The notes: generated by a model from the sequence alone, not told the origin. Counted from the stretch's first letter, positions 45,272 through 54,276 are shown. The stretch is DNA of 64,000 nucleotides from Williamsia muralis (GCF_002735905.1 NZ_PEBD01000008.1:310001-374000); one strand, 5' to 3'. Translations and numbers: made by a program.

Positions 45272-46309
45272 ATGAGAAACCCCGTCACACAGTTCCGCAG
45301 GAACTCCCGTCTACTCGTCGCCATGGCAGTCGCGGGACTCGCGGTGGCGATGGCGCCGGCCGCCCCGTCCTCTGCCGACCCCATCCTCGACCGCGCGATC
45401 GCGGCGCCCGACGGCTCTTATCTCGTGAGTCTTGTGCGGGGGGAAGGACGCGAGGCGACCGCCGAGGTGTACTCCGCCGCGATGGACAAGAACATCGGGC
45501 TCAAGCTGCTGATCGCGCCCGGGGACGAGCCGCGACCAACTGTGTACGTGCTCGACGGGGTCGGTGGGGCCGGTGAGGAGAACGGCCTGCTCAGCTGGGG
45601 CGATGCAGCGTCGTTCTACAAGACGAAAGACGTCAACGTGGTCGCCACCCTTGGTGGAGACTCCAGCTACTACACCGATTGGCAGCGCGACGATCCCGAA
45701 CTCGGGCGCAACAAGTGGACCACCTTCCTCACCGAGGAACTCCCACCCATCGTCGACTCGGCCCTGAACACCACAGGCAAGAACGCGATCGTGGGTGTCT
45801 CGATGTCCGCCACCTCCGTCCTCGCGCTGTCCATCCAGAAACCCGACCTCTACGAAGGCGTGGCCTCGTTCAGCGGTTGCGCCCAGACCAGCGATCCACT
45901 CGGACGTGCGTACGTCTACATCACGGTGTCGAACTTCGGTGGCAACCCCGTCAACATGTGGGGTGAGCCGGACGACCCCGCCTGGCAGGCGAACGATCCG
46001 TTTGTCAACGCCGCGGGGCTGCGCGGGACCGCGCTCTACATCTCCACCGGCTCAGGACTGCCAGGTGAGCACGACAACCTCGAGGCCCCCAACGTCGACG
46101 GCCAAACCAGCCAGCTGGTGGCGCAATTGACTGCCGGCGGGGTGATCGAGGCCGCGACGAATCAGTGCACTCACAACTTGCGGGGCCGGCTCGACGCGCT
46201 CGGGATCCCGGCGACCTACAACTTCAAGGACAAGGGAACGCACTCCTGGGACTACTGGCGCGACGACGTGCACGACTCGTGGCCGGTGCTCTACGAGTCG
46301 ATTCGCTGA
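45272..46309 (+). CDS. Mycolyltransferase, antigen-85-like esterase
   Basis: 345 aa from ATG 45272, with AGGGA upstream. Signal peptide RLLVAMAVAGLAVAMAPAAPSSA. The alpha/beta-hydrolase core has VVATLGGDSSYYTDW, WTTFLTEELPPIV, the nucleophile GVSMSATSVLALS and the catalytic His in KGTHSWDYW, exactly the order of the Ag85 family. These enzymes transfer mycolic acids onto trehalose and arabinogalactan in the envelope, and they mark the organism as a mycolate producer. Confidence 0.9.
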   Translation: MRNPVTQFRRNSRLLVAMAVAGLAVAMAPAAPSSADPILDRAIAAPDGSYLVSLVRGEGREATAEVYSAAMDKNIGLKLLIAPGDEPRPTVYVLDGVGGAGEENGLLSWGDAASFYKTKDVNVVATLGGDSSYYTDWQRDDPELGRNKWTTFLTEELPPIVDSALNTTGKNAIVGVSMSATSVLALSIQKPDLYEGVASFSGCAQTSDPLGRAYVYITVSNFGGNPVNMWGEPDDPAWQANDPFVNAAGLRGTALYISTGSGLPGEHDNLEAPNVDGQTSQLVAQLTAGGVIEAATNQCTHNLRGRLDALGIPATYNFKDKGTHSWDYWRDDVHDSWPVLYESIR

Positions 46310-46319
46310 CGCGCCGACT

Positions 46320-46601
46320 TCAGAACCCGAGACCCATCCAGTCGGTTCCCACAAAATCGGCCTCCAGTTTGGCGGCCTCGACGCGCACATCGTCGGGGTC
46401 CGGGTCGAGACCATCTGCCGCGATTGCGCGTAGTGCCGCGGTGACGCCTGCCTCGTAGGTTCCGTAACCACCGATGATCTCGCTGTCCGCACGCCACCAC
46501 ACCAGCAGATGGGTGCCGTTCGGCGACGGGCAGAAGCCGACCACCTGACCGTCGCGGGACAGGGTGGGGCAGCCGTCCGGGTAGCCGTTGTCGTCGCTCA
46601 T
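46320..46601 (-). CDS. Conserved hypothetical small protein
   Basis: 93 aa. Pattern SRDGQVVGFCPSPNGTHLLVWWRADSE suggests a beta-rich start, followed by an acidic helical region. No family recognised. It is convergent with the mycolyltransferase gene, stops 11 nt from it and has a good ATG at its N-terminus. Confidence 0.5.
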   Translation of the reverse strand: MSDDNGYPDGCPTLSRDGQVVGFCPSPNGTHLLVWWRADSEIIGGYGTYEAGVTAALRAIAADGLDPDPDDVRVEAAKLEADFVGTDWMGLGF

Positions 46602-46806
46602 AGCCGCACTGTAGACACCGCCGCCGACAACGCTGTTTGTTGTGTCTCTCAGCTCCGTCCGCTGCAGACCAGCGACCTTGCACAGATCTCATTCCGGTAT
46701 CGAGATCGCAAATCGTCGGCTCCCGTCGCTTGACCGGCGGACTCTTGTGTTTGAGACCACAAATCCCCGGGTAGTCCGAGAGGAAATCGTCTCGTCAGGA
46801 GTCAAC

Positions 46807-47337
46807 GTGGATACCGTCGTCTGGATCGTCATTGCAGTAGTGGTGGTGCTGGCCCTCATAGCGCTCGCACTGTTCTTGGCACGTAAGCGCAAGGAAAGCC
46901 GTCGGGTGCAAGCCGGACAGATCCGGGAGCAGGCGACCGAACGCGTCGCCGGCGTCCGCAAGCGTGAGGCCATCGCCGAAGAGCATGCAGCCAACGCCCG
47001 ACGCGCTCAGGCGGAAGCCGACGCCAAGGCCGCGGAGGCCAAGCGCCTGGCCGCAGAAGCGAGCACCCATCAGGGCACAGCTGCCAGCAAGCGCCAAGAA
47101 CTCGACGCCGAGTTCCAGCGCGCTGACAAGCTCGATCCCGACGTCGGCCGGAACGGCCGCGACGACAACCGCCACGACAATGGCAACCGCATGGATCCCC
47201 GCCAGACCGGAAACGGCCCCGGAAACGGCCTGGATCCCCGCCACACCGGAAATGGCCCGGGCCACAATCTGGACCCCCGCCAGACAGGAAACGGCCCCGG
47301 CGACAACGGAAGCCACGTCCCCAGGCACAACCGCTAA
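46807..47337 (+). CDS. Membrane-anchored coiled-coil protein with tandem repeats
   Basis: 176 aa from GTG 46807, with AGGAG 6 nt upstream. One N-terminal membrane helix (WIVIAVVVVLALIALALFLA) is followed by a positive stretch (RKRKESRR), a long Ala/Glu/Lys/Arg coiled coil (about 35-110; ANARRAQAEADAKAAEAKRL) and a polar tail with three 13-residue repeats, (L/M)DPR(Q/H)TGNGPGxx. Similar stress-associated envelope proteins exist in actinobacteria, but no function is assigned. Confidence 0.75.
   Translation: MDTVVWIVIAVVVVLALIALALFLARKRKESRRVQAGQIREQATERVAGVRKREAIAEEHAANARRAQAEADAKAAEAKRLAAEASTHQGTAASKRQELDAEFQRADKLDPDVGRNGRDDNRHDNGNRMDPRQTGNGPGNGLDPRHTGNGPGHNLDPRQTGNGPGDNGSHVPRHNR
47191..47307 (+). 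repeat. Three tandem 39-bp coding repeats
   Basis: Units begin at 47191, 47230 and 47269 and each encodes 13 residues of the pattern xDPRxTGNGPGxx. The unit is an exact multiple of 3, so copy-number change would not shift the frame. Confidence 0.9.
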
Positions 47338-47351
47338 ACCACTCTGCAAGC

Positions 47352-47386
47352 CGAGAGTCTCGTCGCCACGTGCGGCGGGACTCTCG
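47352..47386. terminator. Hairpin terminator after coiled-coil gene
   Basis: CGAGAGTC (47352-47359) pairs with GACTCTCG (47379-47386); inside, GTCGCC pairs with part of GGCGG. It lies 14 nt after the stop of the coiled-coil gene. Confidence 0.7.
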
Positions 47387-47516
47387 TGCGTTTGGTGGCC
47401 GTTGTGAGAACACCTGTTTAGCAACTTGATTCATCTGAATGAACGCAGACTAGTGCCGGGCTTGATTCTTCGCTCTCCCAGCCACTTTCGATGGCGCATT
47501 TTCCTCCACACTGCTC

Positions 47517-47544
47517 TGTGGATAACCCCATGATTTGTGGATAA
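47517..47544. promoter_or_regulatory. Two perfect DnaA boxes in tandem
   Basis: TGTGGATAA (complement of TTATCCACA, the strict DnaA box) occurs at 47517-47525 and 47536-47544, in the same orientation and 19 bp apart. They lie in a 270-nt intergenic region that is AT-richer than its surroundings, 67 nt upstream of the LLM gene. No dnaA or dnaN is nearby, so this is not the usual oriC context. Confidence 0.75.
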
Positions 47545-47610
47545 CTCTCAATATGCCGTTGATGCATCGCGTTTCGCGATGGTGTCGCCTACCGCGGTTA
47601 CAGTGAGCCC

Positions 47611-48480
47611 ATGCGATACGGAATCTCCATCCTGCCCGATCAGTCGTGGCACGACGCGCGACCGAAATGGGAACGAGCCGAGGAGATCGGCTTCGACCAC
47701 GCCTGGGTGTTCGACCATCTGGTGTGGGGCGGACTGCCCGACGCTCGTTGGTTCTCCAGTGTTCCTACGATGACCGCTCTCGCCATGGTGACCTCCACCA
47801 TCAAGATCGGCTCGTTTGTGGTGTCGCCCAACTTCCGTCACCCGGTGTCTTTTTCGCGTGAGGTCGAGACCTTGCTCGACATCGCCGGCGACCGCGTGTT
47901 GCTGGGGCTGGGCGCCGGCGGTACACCTGACGACGGACTGCAGGGCGGCTCGGCCATGACACCACGCCAGAAGGTCGACCGTTTCCAGGAGTTCACCCTC
48001 TTGCTCGACCGATTGCTCAGCGACGACCATGTCTCGGCCGACGGCGAGTATTACCAGGCTCGCGACATGCGTCTGGTCGGCGGCTCGGTCCGGCAACGGG
48101 TCCCGTTCATCCTGGCCGGCAACGGGCCCCGTTCGATCCGCTTCGCCGTGCGCCACGGTGATGCTTGGATGACAACCGGGCAAAAGGCCGAGACGCTCGA
48201 TGAGTGGTTCGATGGGGTGAAGCGTGGGTGCGACCACCTCGATGAGGCGCTGGCCGATGAAGGTCGTTCCCCTGACGGCTTCGACCGCTACCTGAACCTC
48301 GACGCATCGCCGCAGTTCTCACTGACGAGTCTGGCGACGTTCGATGACATGGTCGGCCGGGCCGGGGAACTCGGCTTCACCGACGTGATCATCCACTGGC
48401 CGCGAGACGGTGACCCGTTCCGTGGCTCCGAGCGTGTGCTGGATGCTCTGGCAGAACGCGGGTTCGCACCACCTGTCTGA
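47611..48480 (+). CDS. LLM class F420-dependent oxidoreductase
   Basis: 289 aa. Pattern RYGISILPDQSW, AEEIGFDHAWVFDHLVWGG, TMTALAMVTSTIKIGSFVVSPNFRHPVSFSREVETL (in parts) and VLLGLGAGGTPDDG fits F420-binding LLM oxidoreductases, with the Gly-rich phosphate site in PFILAGNGPRSIRFA. Reaction unknown. The two DnaA boxes lie upstream; the GyrA-like gene follows after 33 nt. Confidence 0.82.
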   Translation: MRYGISILPDQSWHDARPKWERAEEIGFDHAWVFDHLVWGGLPDARWFSSVPTMTALAMVTSTIKIGSFVVSPNFRHPVSFSREVETLLDIAGDRVLLGLGAGGTPDDGLQGGSAMTPRQKVDRFQEFTLLLDRLLSDDHVSADGEYYQARDMRLVGGSVRQRVPFILAGNGPRSIRFAVRHGDAWMTTGQKAETLDEWFDGVKRGCDHLDEALADEGRSPDGFDRYLNLDASPQFSLTSLATFDDMVGRAGELGFTDVIIHWPRDGDPFRGSERVLDALAERGFAPPV

Positions 48481-48513
48481 CCGACCGCGGGTGCACTGAC
48501 TACCGTCGCAGAC

Positions 48514-49380
48514 ATGAGCACACCGTCGTGGGTGGAGTTGGCTGGTCGCAACGCGGCCGCTGAGACCGTGTACGTGTCCGGGTCGATGCGAACGTCAGCC
48601 AAAGAAGGCAACGAGACGCCCGGGCCCGTGTTCGACTTCTGGCACGGACCTCATGATCGATGGCGGATCGAGCGCGAGGGTGATGTCGTCTACATCCAGG
48701 GCGCAGGCGAGAAGCCCTTGGTCCGCATCGATGGCGAGATGCGGCGCCTCGGCGAAGACATCCGCGTCGTCAACCTGGGAGCGCACTTCAGCCCTGTCGA
48801 TCTGTTGGGCGGGGACTCGTTACTGCGACGGATGAGCCAGAAGATGAGCGTGGTCGCACCTCCGGCGCGCGTCGACAGAGCTGGCCGGGCTGCGTGGAGA
48901 ACCACTCTGCTGTCCAGGTCTGACGATTCGATTGAGATCACTTTCGACGACATCACCGGCATCATCGTGGGGGTCGGCAATCCTGAGCGCGGCGACCTGT
49001 TCGAGGTGTACGACGTCAGCGAACACGACGACCTGCCTGCTGACCTCTTCGTCTGGTCCGGACCCGTTGTCGAGGCCGAGTCCCGCGACCGCGGGCGCCG
49101 GGGCGGCCGGCCCGGGGACCCACGCGAACGGCGCGAGCAGACTTTCGAGGTGATGGCGGCGACGGTGGCAGCTCTGGATCGGCCGCAGGACGTACTCGAG
49201 GCCATCGCCGGCGCTGACAACGGCGCCGCCGCACGAGCCGCCATCATCGAACTGCTCGGCGTCTCCGAACCTGGTGCCGAGGCAGTGGCGGCAATGCAGT
49301 TGTCGCAGTTCCGTTCTGACGTCGCAAGGATGGCCCGTGCCGGGCTCATCGAGTTGCAGCGGACGTCCCCGCCTGCCTGA
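48514..49380 (+). CDS. Unknown protein with GyrA-like C-terminal helical segment (paralogue 1)
   Basis: 288 aa. The N-terminal ~180 residues look beta-rich (DRWRIEREGDVVYIQGAGEKPLVRIDGE, in parts) and recall LolA-like sensor or lipoprotein folds, but with no signal peptide. The C-terminal ~75 residues (MAATVAALDRPQDVLEAI, AAIIELLGVSE, AVAAMQLSQF) follow the GyrA pattern K-ALD-hydrophobic-IR-S...ELL-IDE...AMQL. It is a divergent tandem paralogue of the next gene. Function unknown. Confidence 0.6.
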   Translation: MSTPSWVELAGRNAAAETVYVSGSMRTSAKEGNETPGPVFDFWHGPHDRWRIEREGDVVYIQGAGEKPLVRIDGEMRRLGEDIRVVNLGAHFSPVDLLGGDSLLRRMSQKMSVVAPPARVDRAGRAAWRTTLLSRSDDSIEITFDDITGIIVGVGNPERGDLFEVYDVSEHDDLPADLFVWSGPVVEAESRDRGRRGGRPGDPRERREQTFEVMAATVAALDRPQDVLEAIAGADNGAAARAAIIELLGVSEPGAEAVAAMQLSQFRSDVARMARAGLIELQRTSPPA

Positions 49381-49460
49381 TGGGGCACAGTCCGGTGAAG
49401 TTGTGCTCGCCATCGGCCAACTCGCCACGTGAGGACGGCGGTTTTCGGCACTATGTATTC

Positions 49461-50360
49461 ATGGACACCACGGTTGTGGCATCTGGCGAGCCTTGTGGGC
49501 GTCGGGTCGGCCTGTGGGATGAGTTGCGGACCAAGTACGCCGACGTCGGGTTCACCAGTGCCGTAGGCGAATTGCGCTCGGTGACCACCGTCGGCGGTAA
49601 GGTGACCGCGGCGACCGCCAGTTTCACGATCATGCCGGGCAACCGCTGGCACGTCACCGATGACCACGGCGAGGTACACATCCAACAAGGAGCCCGGTGC
49701 TGGATACGGGGTGGTCGCGGCCGCCTCGAACCTGTTTCAGGTGGCTCGGCATTGTCGGCTGCGGCCAAGTGGCGGCACGTACATCCGTACCGTTTGCTGG
49801 GAGACCCGGGCGATTGGCTCTTCGCCGACCCGCACAACCACCACTCCCCCGCTGCCGATCCCGTTGCGTCCACCGTGGCGGGCCGGCCGGCCTGGGAATT
49901 CCTACTTGATCCACCGCGCGGCAAGGTCAATCCTTTGCAGGCCACCCTCGATGAGCACACCGGAGCATGCCTGCGCGTCTACGAGCACGCTGACGGCGAC
50001 GCGCACCTCATGGAGATCACTCACGTCGAGTTCAACATCGCGGTGGACCCTCGGCGCTTCCTTCCCTCGGAGCCCGTGATGGAACCCGACTACGCCGAGA
50101 AATCGCACGGGCAACTGCAGGCTGACCGGGATCGTTTCGCGGGCTACCTCCGGGCCTTGGACCACGCTCCCGAGCTCATCGACATCGTGCAGCACAGTGC
50201 AGATCCGTCGATTGCGGCGGCTGAAGTGGCTGAGCTACTGGAAGTTTCACACCTGACAGCCCGTGCGATCCTCGATCAACCCCTGCATCGGTTCACCGCG
50301 CTCTACCGGCAGCGGTTCGCGGAACAGCTGAGCAGGGTCAGGGAGGTCCTGGGTTCGTGA
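49461..50360 (+). CDS. Unknown protein with GyrA-like C-terminal helical segment (paralogue 2)
   Basis: 299 aa from ATG 49461; no clear ribosome-binding site, and the frame is open upstream to 49380. Like its neighbour it has a beta-rich N-terminal domain (NRWHVTDDHGEVHIQQGARCWIRGGRG, in parts) and a C-terminal helical segment: YLRALDHAPELIDIVQHSA, AAEVAELLEVSHLTARAILDQPLHRFTALYRQRF (in parts). This resembles GyrA LVKALDxxDEVIALIRAS...ELLDIDEIQAQAILDMQLRRLAALERQ (in parts). The catalytic Tyr domain of GyrA is not present, so this is not a topoisomerase. Confidence 0.6.
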   Translation: MDTTVVASGEPCGRRVGLWDELRTKYADVGFTSAVGELRSVTTVGGKVTAATASFTIMPGNRWHVTDDHGEVHIQQGARCWIRGGRGRLEPVSGGSALSAAAKWRHVHPYRLLGDPGDWLFADPHNHHSPAADPVASTVAGRPAWEFLLDPPRGKVNPLQATLDEHTGACLRVYEHADGDAHLMEITHVEFNIAVDPRRFLPSEPVMEPDYAEKSHGQLQADRDRFAGYLRALDHAPELIDIVQHSADPSIAAAEVAELLEVSHLTARAILDQPLHRFTALYRQRFAEQLSRVREVLGS

Positions 50361-50404
50361 CGTGGATCGGGGACGAGTAGGGGCCGGCCCTCCTGCGGGC
50401 GCAG

Positions 50405-50833
50405 TCAGCTCGGCGTTGCAGTGATCGCGGCATCAATCGCGACTGGTTCGAGTATGGCTTTGTGGTGGTTGCGGTTCGGCGGTGCAGCCAGAACCTCTGC
50501 CGCCCGAGTCGTCAGAGCGGAACGGTCGATGGCTCCATTACTGGCCATGACTGCCTCCAGTGCGCGTAGCCAGTGTTCGTAGTACGACCACGACTCATCA
50601 GAGCTGACGGAGCGAAATGACTCCCCGTCCTTGATGGCATCGATGAGCGCGCCCTGGAACACTGGCCAATCGAACTCGCCTGCGGTGTGCGCCGCCACCG
50701 CCAGCGCGAAAGCTCTGATCTCCCAAGGGTGATCGAATGACATTTCCCCGGGCCGCCCGCCGGGTAGGTTGCGGACCAGATCATCCACCGCTCGGCGGTC
50801 CGCATCTGGTGCGGTGGCGGGCACGTCGTTCAT
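50405..50833 (-). CDS. Nitrile hydratase accessory (activator) protein
   Basis: 142 aa. The segment [19 protein letters not shown] is the typical core of the small nitrile hydratase activator family, which inserts the metal or exchanges the alpha subunit during maturation. Position after the alpha gene with a 4-nt overlap matches the beta-alpha-activator order of cobalt enzymes. Confidence 0.85.
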   Translation of the reverse strand: MNDVPATAPDADRRAVDDLVRNLPGGRPGEMSFDHPWEIRAFALAVAAHTAGEFDWPVFQGALIDAIKDGESFRSVSSDESWSYYEHWLRALEAVMASNGAIDRSALTTRAAEVLAAPPNRNHHKAILEPVAIDAAITATPS

Positions 50834-51429
50834 GATGCGGCCTTGACCGGGCCGACGCCGATCATCGAATCCCGTGTGACCAGTGCCGCGAGTTGTTCTT
50901 CACTCCAGCCGTGGGTACCGGCGGGTCGCTGCGGCAGCACCCAGTAACGCATCTCCGAACTCGAGTCCCAGATTCGGATCTCGACGGAGTCGGCGATGGC
51001 GAATCCGAAGTCGTCGGCCAGGACCTTGCGCGGCTCACGCACGATGCGGGCCCGATATTGCGGGTCTTTGTACCAGTTGGGAGGCAACCCGAGTACCGGC
51101 CACGGGTAACACGAGCACAATGTGCACACGATGGCGTGGTGCACCTCGTCGGTGTCCTCGAGGACCACCATGTCTTCGCCTTGCAGACCACCGATGCCCA
51201 GTTCTCTGCAGGCTTCGCCGGCGTTGTCGAGGAGTCGCCGCCGAAAGTCTGTGTCAGTCCATGCTTTCGCAACCACTTTTGCTCCCAGCTGCGGCCCGAC
51301 CTGATTCTCATAGATGTCGACGATGCGGTCGACCATCGAGCTCGTCATCACCCCCCTTTCGATGAGCATCGACTCCAGCGCCTTGACGCGGGCGGCCGTT
51401 TCTTCCTGACCTGAGGTCCAAGCACTCAT
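50830..51429 (-). CDS. Nitrile hydratase alpha subunit, cobalt type
   Basis: 199 aa. The metal site is V-C102-T-L-C105-S-C107-Y; Thr and Tyr at the second and last positions mark the low-spin Co(III) type (Fe enzymes have CSLCSCT). Cys105 and Cys107 are the residues oxidised to sulfinate and sulfenate in known enzymes. [12 protein letters not shown]-like and [13 protein letters not shown] sections also match. It hydrates nitriles to amides. No amidase or cobalt transporter gene lies in the window. Confidence 0.95.
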   Translation of the reverse strand: MSAWTSGQEETAARVKALESMLIERGVMTSSMVDRIVDIYENQVGPQLGAKVVAKAWTDTDFRRRLLDNAGEACRELGIGGLQGEDMVVLEDTDEVHHAIVCTLCSCYPWPVLGLPPNWYKDPQYRARIVREPRKVLADDFGFAIADSVEIRIWDSSSEMRYWVLPQRPAGTHGWSEEQLAALVTRDSMIGVGPVKAAS

Positions 51430-52133
51430 GCGGTCGCCCCGTCCTCTTCATCGATCAATTCGACGTAGGGGTCCCATACGTCGAAACACACCGACGCATT
51501 CGGATCGCCAAAGCCGTTGCCCCACAACTCTTCGCTGGTGAACTTGATGGTGTAGACATGCTCTGGTGCGTCGCCGAGCCCGTTCCCTGCCGAGTCTGGG
51601 TAGATGAACGACCCGCGGTGAGCGACAACCACAGCCTGTTTACCTCGGATGTACCGGGCCAACCGGGTGTGTCCGAACGGGCTGACGTGAACCGTGCGGA
51701 CCTTGTCACCGACGGTGAATCGCGGCTGCTTGCTGGTTCTTCGAGCAGCGGAAGCGCCCGCCGATACCGCTATGTCAACGAAGGCGAGCAGCTCTTGGCG
51801 TTGGCTGTGTTCAGGGAGTGGGGCGTCGGGGTTGTTGAGATAGTGGCGGGTGCGGCGGGCTAGTTCGTCCGCCTCGACAGCGCCTATCTCGATGACGTGG
51901 GCCTCGATGGAGTGGAGCCAGTGCTGGTAGTAGGGCGAGCTGAGGTAAGTCGCCGGGTCCATCTTCTCGGTTCCCTGTCGGAACTGGTCGATACCGAAGT
52001 ACCCGGCGCCAACGCAGGCCGGGTACATGGCGAACACCGTCTTTTCCCACTCGGCTCTGAAGACCGGTTCACTGTCCGGAGGATCGACCGGACCGAGACC
52101 ATCGGTTCCTCCGAGATCGAATACGCCGTTCAT
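51426..52133 (-). CDS. Nitrile hydratase beta subunit
   Basis: 235 aa. It starts MNGVFDLGG as the family does, with [19 protein letters not shown] and the C-terminal SH3-like barrel [26 protein letters not shown] (in parts) and HVYTIKF. It pairs with the alpha subunit to form the active heterodimer. First gene of the operon, with GGGAG upstream of ATG. The alpha gene overlaps it by 4 nt. Confidence 0.95.
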   Translation of the reverse strand: MNGVFDLGGTDGLGPVDPPDSEPVFRAEWEKTVFAMYPACVGAGYFGIDQFRQGTEKMDPATYLSSPYYQHWLHSIEAHVIEIGAVEADELARRTRHYLNNPDAPLPEHSQRQELLAFVDIAVSAGASAARRTSKQPRFTVGDKVRTVHVSPFGHTRLARYIRGKQAVVVAHRGSFIYPDSAGNGLGDAPEHVYTIKFTSEELWGNGFGDPNASVCFDVWDPYVELIDEEDGATA

Positions 52134-52468
52134 ATGGTGCTCCCGACTCCGGCGTGGTCTGCTGCTGCAAATCCGAGAGGTCTCGGAGTCGCACTCAGAG
52201 GAACTCCGCCTTCGAAGTGACTTGCCTCACAAATCCTCCCAGCGCGGTGTCTGGGATGTCAACCGACGTACACACGGCAGGCACTTCTTTGGACTCGCCT
52301 GACCCTGGAGCGAATCTTGCCCTGTGGGACAACATGTTCTGCGATCAGCAAAGCTGTGCAGTGAAACCAGCATGCCGCCCGACCTGCAATAGTGCGGTAG
52401 GAGCCAGCGAACCCTGCAGACGGAGTCAAGTGGTTCCTCCACTGTCTGGAGATCGCGCCGACGCCGGA
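52134..52468. other. Intergenic region upstream of the nitrile hydratase operon
   Basis: 335 nt that must hold the nitrile hydratase promoter. Short frames here have no family resemblance and poor codon pattern. I found no convincing operator, riboswitch or terminator. Confidence 0.5.
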
Positions 52469-53329
52469 CTAGCGGTGAGCGGCCTCTGACACACCTGACA
52501 GGGTCGCCAGCCGAAGTTTGGTTTCGTCTTCGGAATCCGTTGCAGCGGTGAGGATCACGATCTTCAACTCCGCGTCACCGTCGGTGAGGACGTCGCAGTC
52601 CACCGTGATGGGCCCAACCTGGGTATGCTCGATGATCTTGTGTGACTCCCGATGTGCTCCGACCTTGCCGGAGGCCCATAGGTCGGCGAAACGCTCGCTA
52701 CCGGCGGTGAGCGAGTCGATCAGCTTGATCAGGCGACTGTTGTTCGGGAAACGGCCGGTCGCTCGGCGTAGGTCAGACACGATGGCCTCTTCCGCGGTAT
52801 CACCGGCGAGTATTGTCACGGGCCATTGCGCCAGCGCCGGGTTGTCATCGGCGAGGAAAGTGTCGCGGGCGAAGTTGCGGAGCGACGGTGGAGCTGACGA
52901 TGGATCGCCAACCAGAGCCGCCCAGCCCCGGTTCCACCAGATGAGCTGCCAATCTGCGGCAAAGACCGCGACCGCTGTGTCTCCGAGCCGGTTCAGGACA
53001 CGGTGAACGCCGGGTGGGATGTGATCGGAGATCTCGTCGGAGCCGGGAGGGACATGTCCGGCCAATCTGTACAGATGGTCTCGCTCCGTATCTGTCAGCT
53101 GCAGGGCCCGACCAAGCGATGCGATCACTTGCGCAGATGGTGTCGTCGCCCGGCCCTGCTCGAGCCGCACGACGTAGTCGACGGACACGCCGGCCAGGTC
53201 GGCGAGTTCCTCCCGCCGTAGCCCTTTGGCCCGGCGGGCATGCCGCTCCGGTAGTCCGACCGCGGACGGGGACATCCGGTCGCGCCAGGCGCGCAAAGTG
53301 ACGCCGAGATCGGTCGGGTGAGTGTTCAC
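52469..53329 (-). CDS. XRE/MmyB-type transcriptional regulator
   Basis: 286 aa from GTG 53329. Helix-turn-helix ARRAKGLRREELADLAGVSVDYVVRLEQG, read in parts (about 30-60), followed by an MmyB-like domain with DWQLIWWNRGWAALVGDP and SASDLRRATGRFP-type features. It is divergent from an SDR gene 102 nt away, which is its likely target, a common arrangement. A second protein of this type is at 21338. Confidence 0.85.
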   Translation of the reverse strand: MNTHPTDLGVTLRAWRDRMSPSAVGLPERHARRAKGLRREELADLAGVSVDYVVRLEQGRATTPSAQVIASLGRALQLTDTERDHLYRLAGHVPPGSDEISDHIPPGVHRVLNRLGDTAVAVFAADWQLIWWNRGWAALVGDPSSAPPSLRNFARDTFLADDNPALAQWPVTILAGDTAEEAIVSDLRRATGRFPNNSRLIKLIDSLTAGSERFADLWASGKVGAHRESHKIIEHTQVGPITVDCDVLTDGDAELKIVILTAATDSEDETKLRLATLSGVSEAAHR

Positions 53330-53431
53330 GTCCTCGATTGTGCACCGCCGGCACGGTTCGAAGGTGGTACTCGTTGTCCTACCGTCGAGCCGTCTCTGGT
53401 GAGCCATCCGTGTCGAACACAGGATGAATGC

Positions 53432-54130
53432 ATGACAATCACATTCATCACCGGAGCCAACAAGGGCCTGGGACGCGAGACCGCTCGACGCCTCATCGAA
53501 CAGGGCCACACCGTTCTGATCGGAGCCCGCGACAGCCGCGCAGGTTCTGCGGCCGCCGAAGCGCTCGGAGCTCGATTCGTCGAGATAGATGTCACCGATG
53601 ACCTATCGGTCGCCGCAGCTGCAGACAATGTCGCGCAACACGAGGGGTCGATCGACGTCCTCATCAACAACGCCGGCGTTGCGGGTCCGATGGGGGATCC
53701 AAGTGACTTGACCGGTGCCGATGTCCTCGGCGTTCTCGATGTGAACGTCGCCGGTGTTGTCCGGACGACCACGGCCTTCCTGCCCCTCCTGAAGCGGTCT
53801 GATGATCCTGTGGTCATCAATGTGAGCAGTGGGTTGGGATCGCTTGCTGCGACTCATGATCCGAGCCGTCCGGAATTTCACGTCGTCGCCCCTATCTACA
53901 CGGCGTCGAAAGCAGCGCTGACCATGCTGACCACCCAGTACGCAAAGGCCCTCGCCGGCATTCGCATCAACGCTGTTGACCCCGGTTACACGGCAACGGA
54001 TTTCAACGGCCATTCCGGTCATCAGACCATCACCGAAGGCACCGACGCGATAGTTGGTCTCGCCATCGAGGGGCCCGGGCATGGGTCGGGCCGGTTCGTA
54101 GACCGGGAAGGCGAGATCAGCTGGTCTTGA
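53432..54130 (+). CDS. Short-chain dehydrogenase/reductase
   Basis: 232 aa from ATG 53432, with AGGA upstream. TGANKGLG (7-14), LIGARD (NADP-type), VLINNAGVAG, the catalytic Ser in VINVSSGLGS and YTASKAALTML are all present. It resembles carbonyl-reductase-type SDRs. Probably controlled by the divergent MmyB-type regulator. Confidence 0.87.
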   Translation: MTITFITGANKGLGRETARRLIEQGHTVLIGARDSRAGSAAAEALGARFVEIDVTDDLSVAAAADNVAQHEGSIDVLINNAGVAGPMGDPSDLTGADVLGVLDVNVAGVVRTTTAFLPLLKRSDDPVVINVSSGLGSLAATHDPSRPEFHVVAPIYTASKAALTMLTTQYAKALAGIRINAVDPGYTATDFNGHSGHQTITEGTDAIVGLAIEGPGHGSGRFVDREGEISWS

Positions 54131-54242
54131 AGACGGACGGCGTGATCGGCGGTAGCGCTAGTTTCGACATTTGACCCTGGAAGGGCGGTTGGTCCAGAGC
54201 CAGTGACTATTCGGTCGGCATATTCGCGAGTTCGACAGCCGC

Positions 54243-54270
54243 ATTCATCTCTGGGGTCGCGACGCCCGAC
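54243..54270 (+). repeat. Direct repeat copy A flanking the lipoprotein gene
   Basis: 28 bp starting attcatct and ending cgacgcccgac. A second copy at 54836-54863 differs at three positions. Copy A lies 7 nt beyond the lipoprotein stop. Confidence 0.75.
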
Positions 54271-54276
54271 CAACAA

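Noticed and set aside
47517-47544. Chromosomal or plasmid origin of replication
   Set aside because: Only two DnaA boxes, and no dnaA, dnaN, rep or par gene nearby; kept as an isolated DnaA-box finding.
52154-52489. Cys-rich 111-codon frame upstream of nitrile hydratase
   Set aside because: No ribosome-binding site, no family, and it overlaps the end of the convergent regulator gene; more likely promoter DNA.
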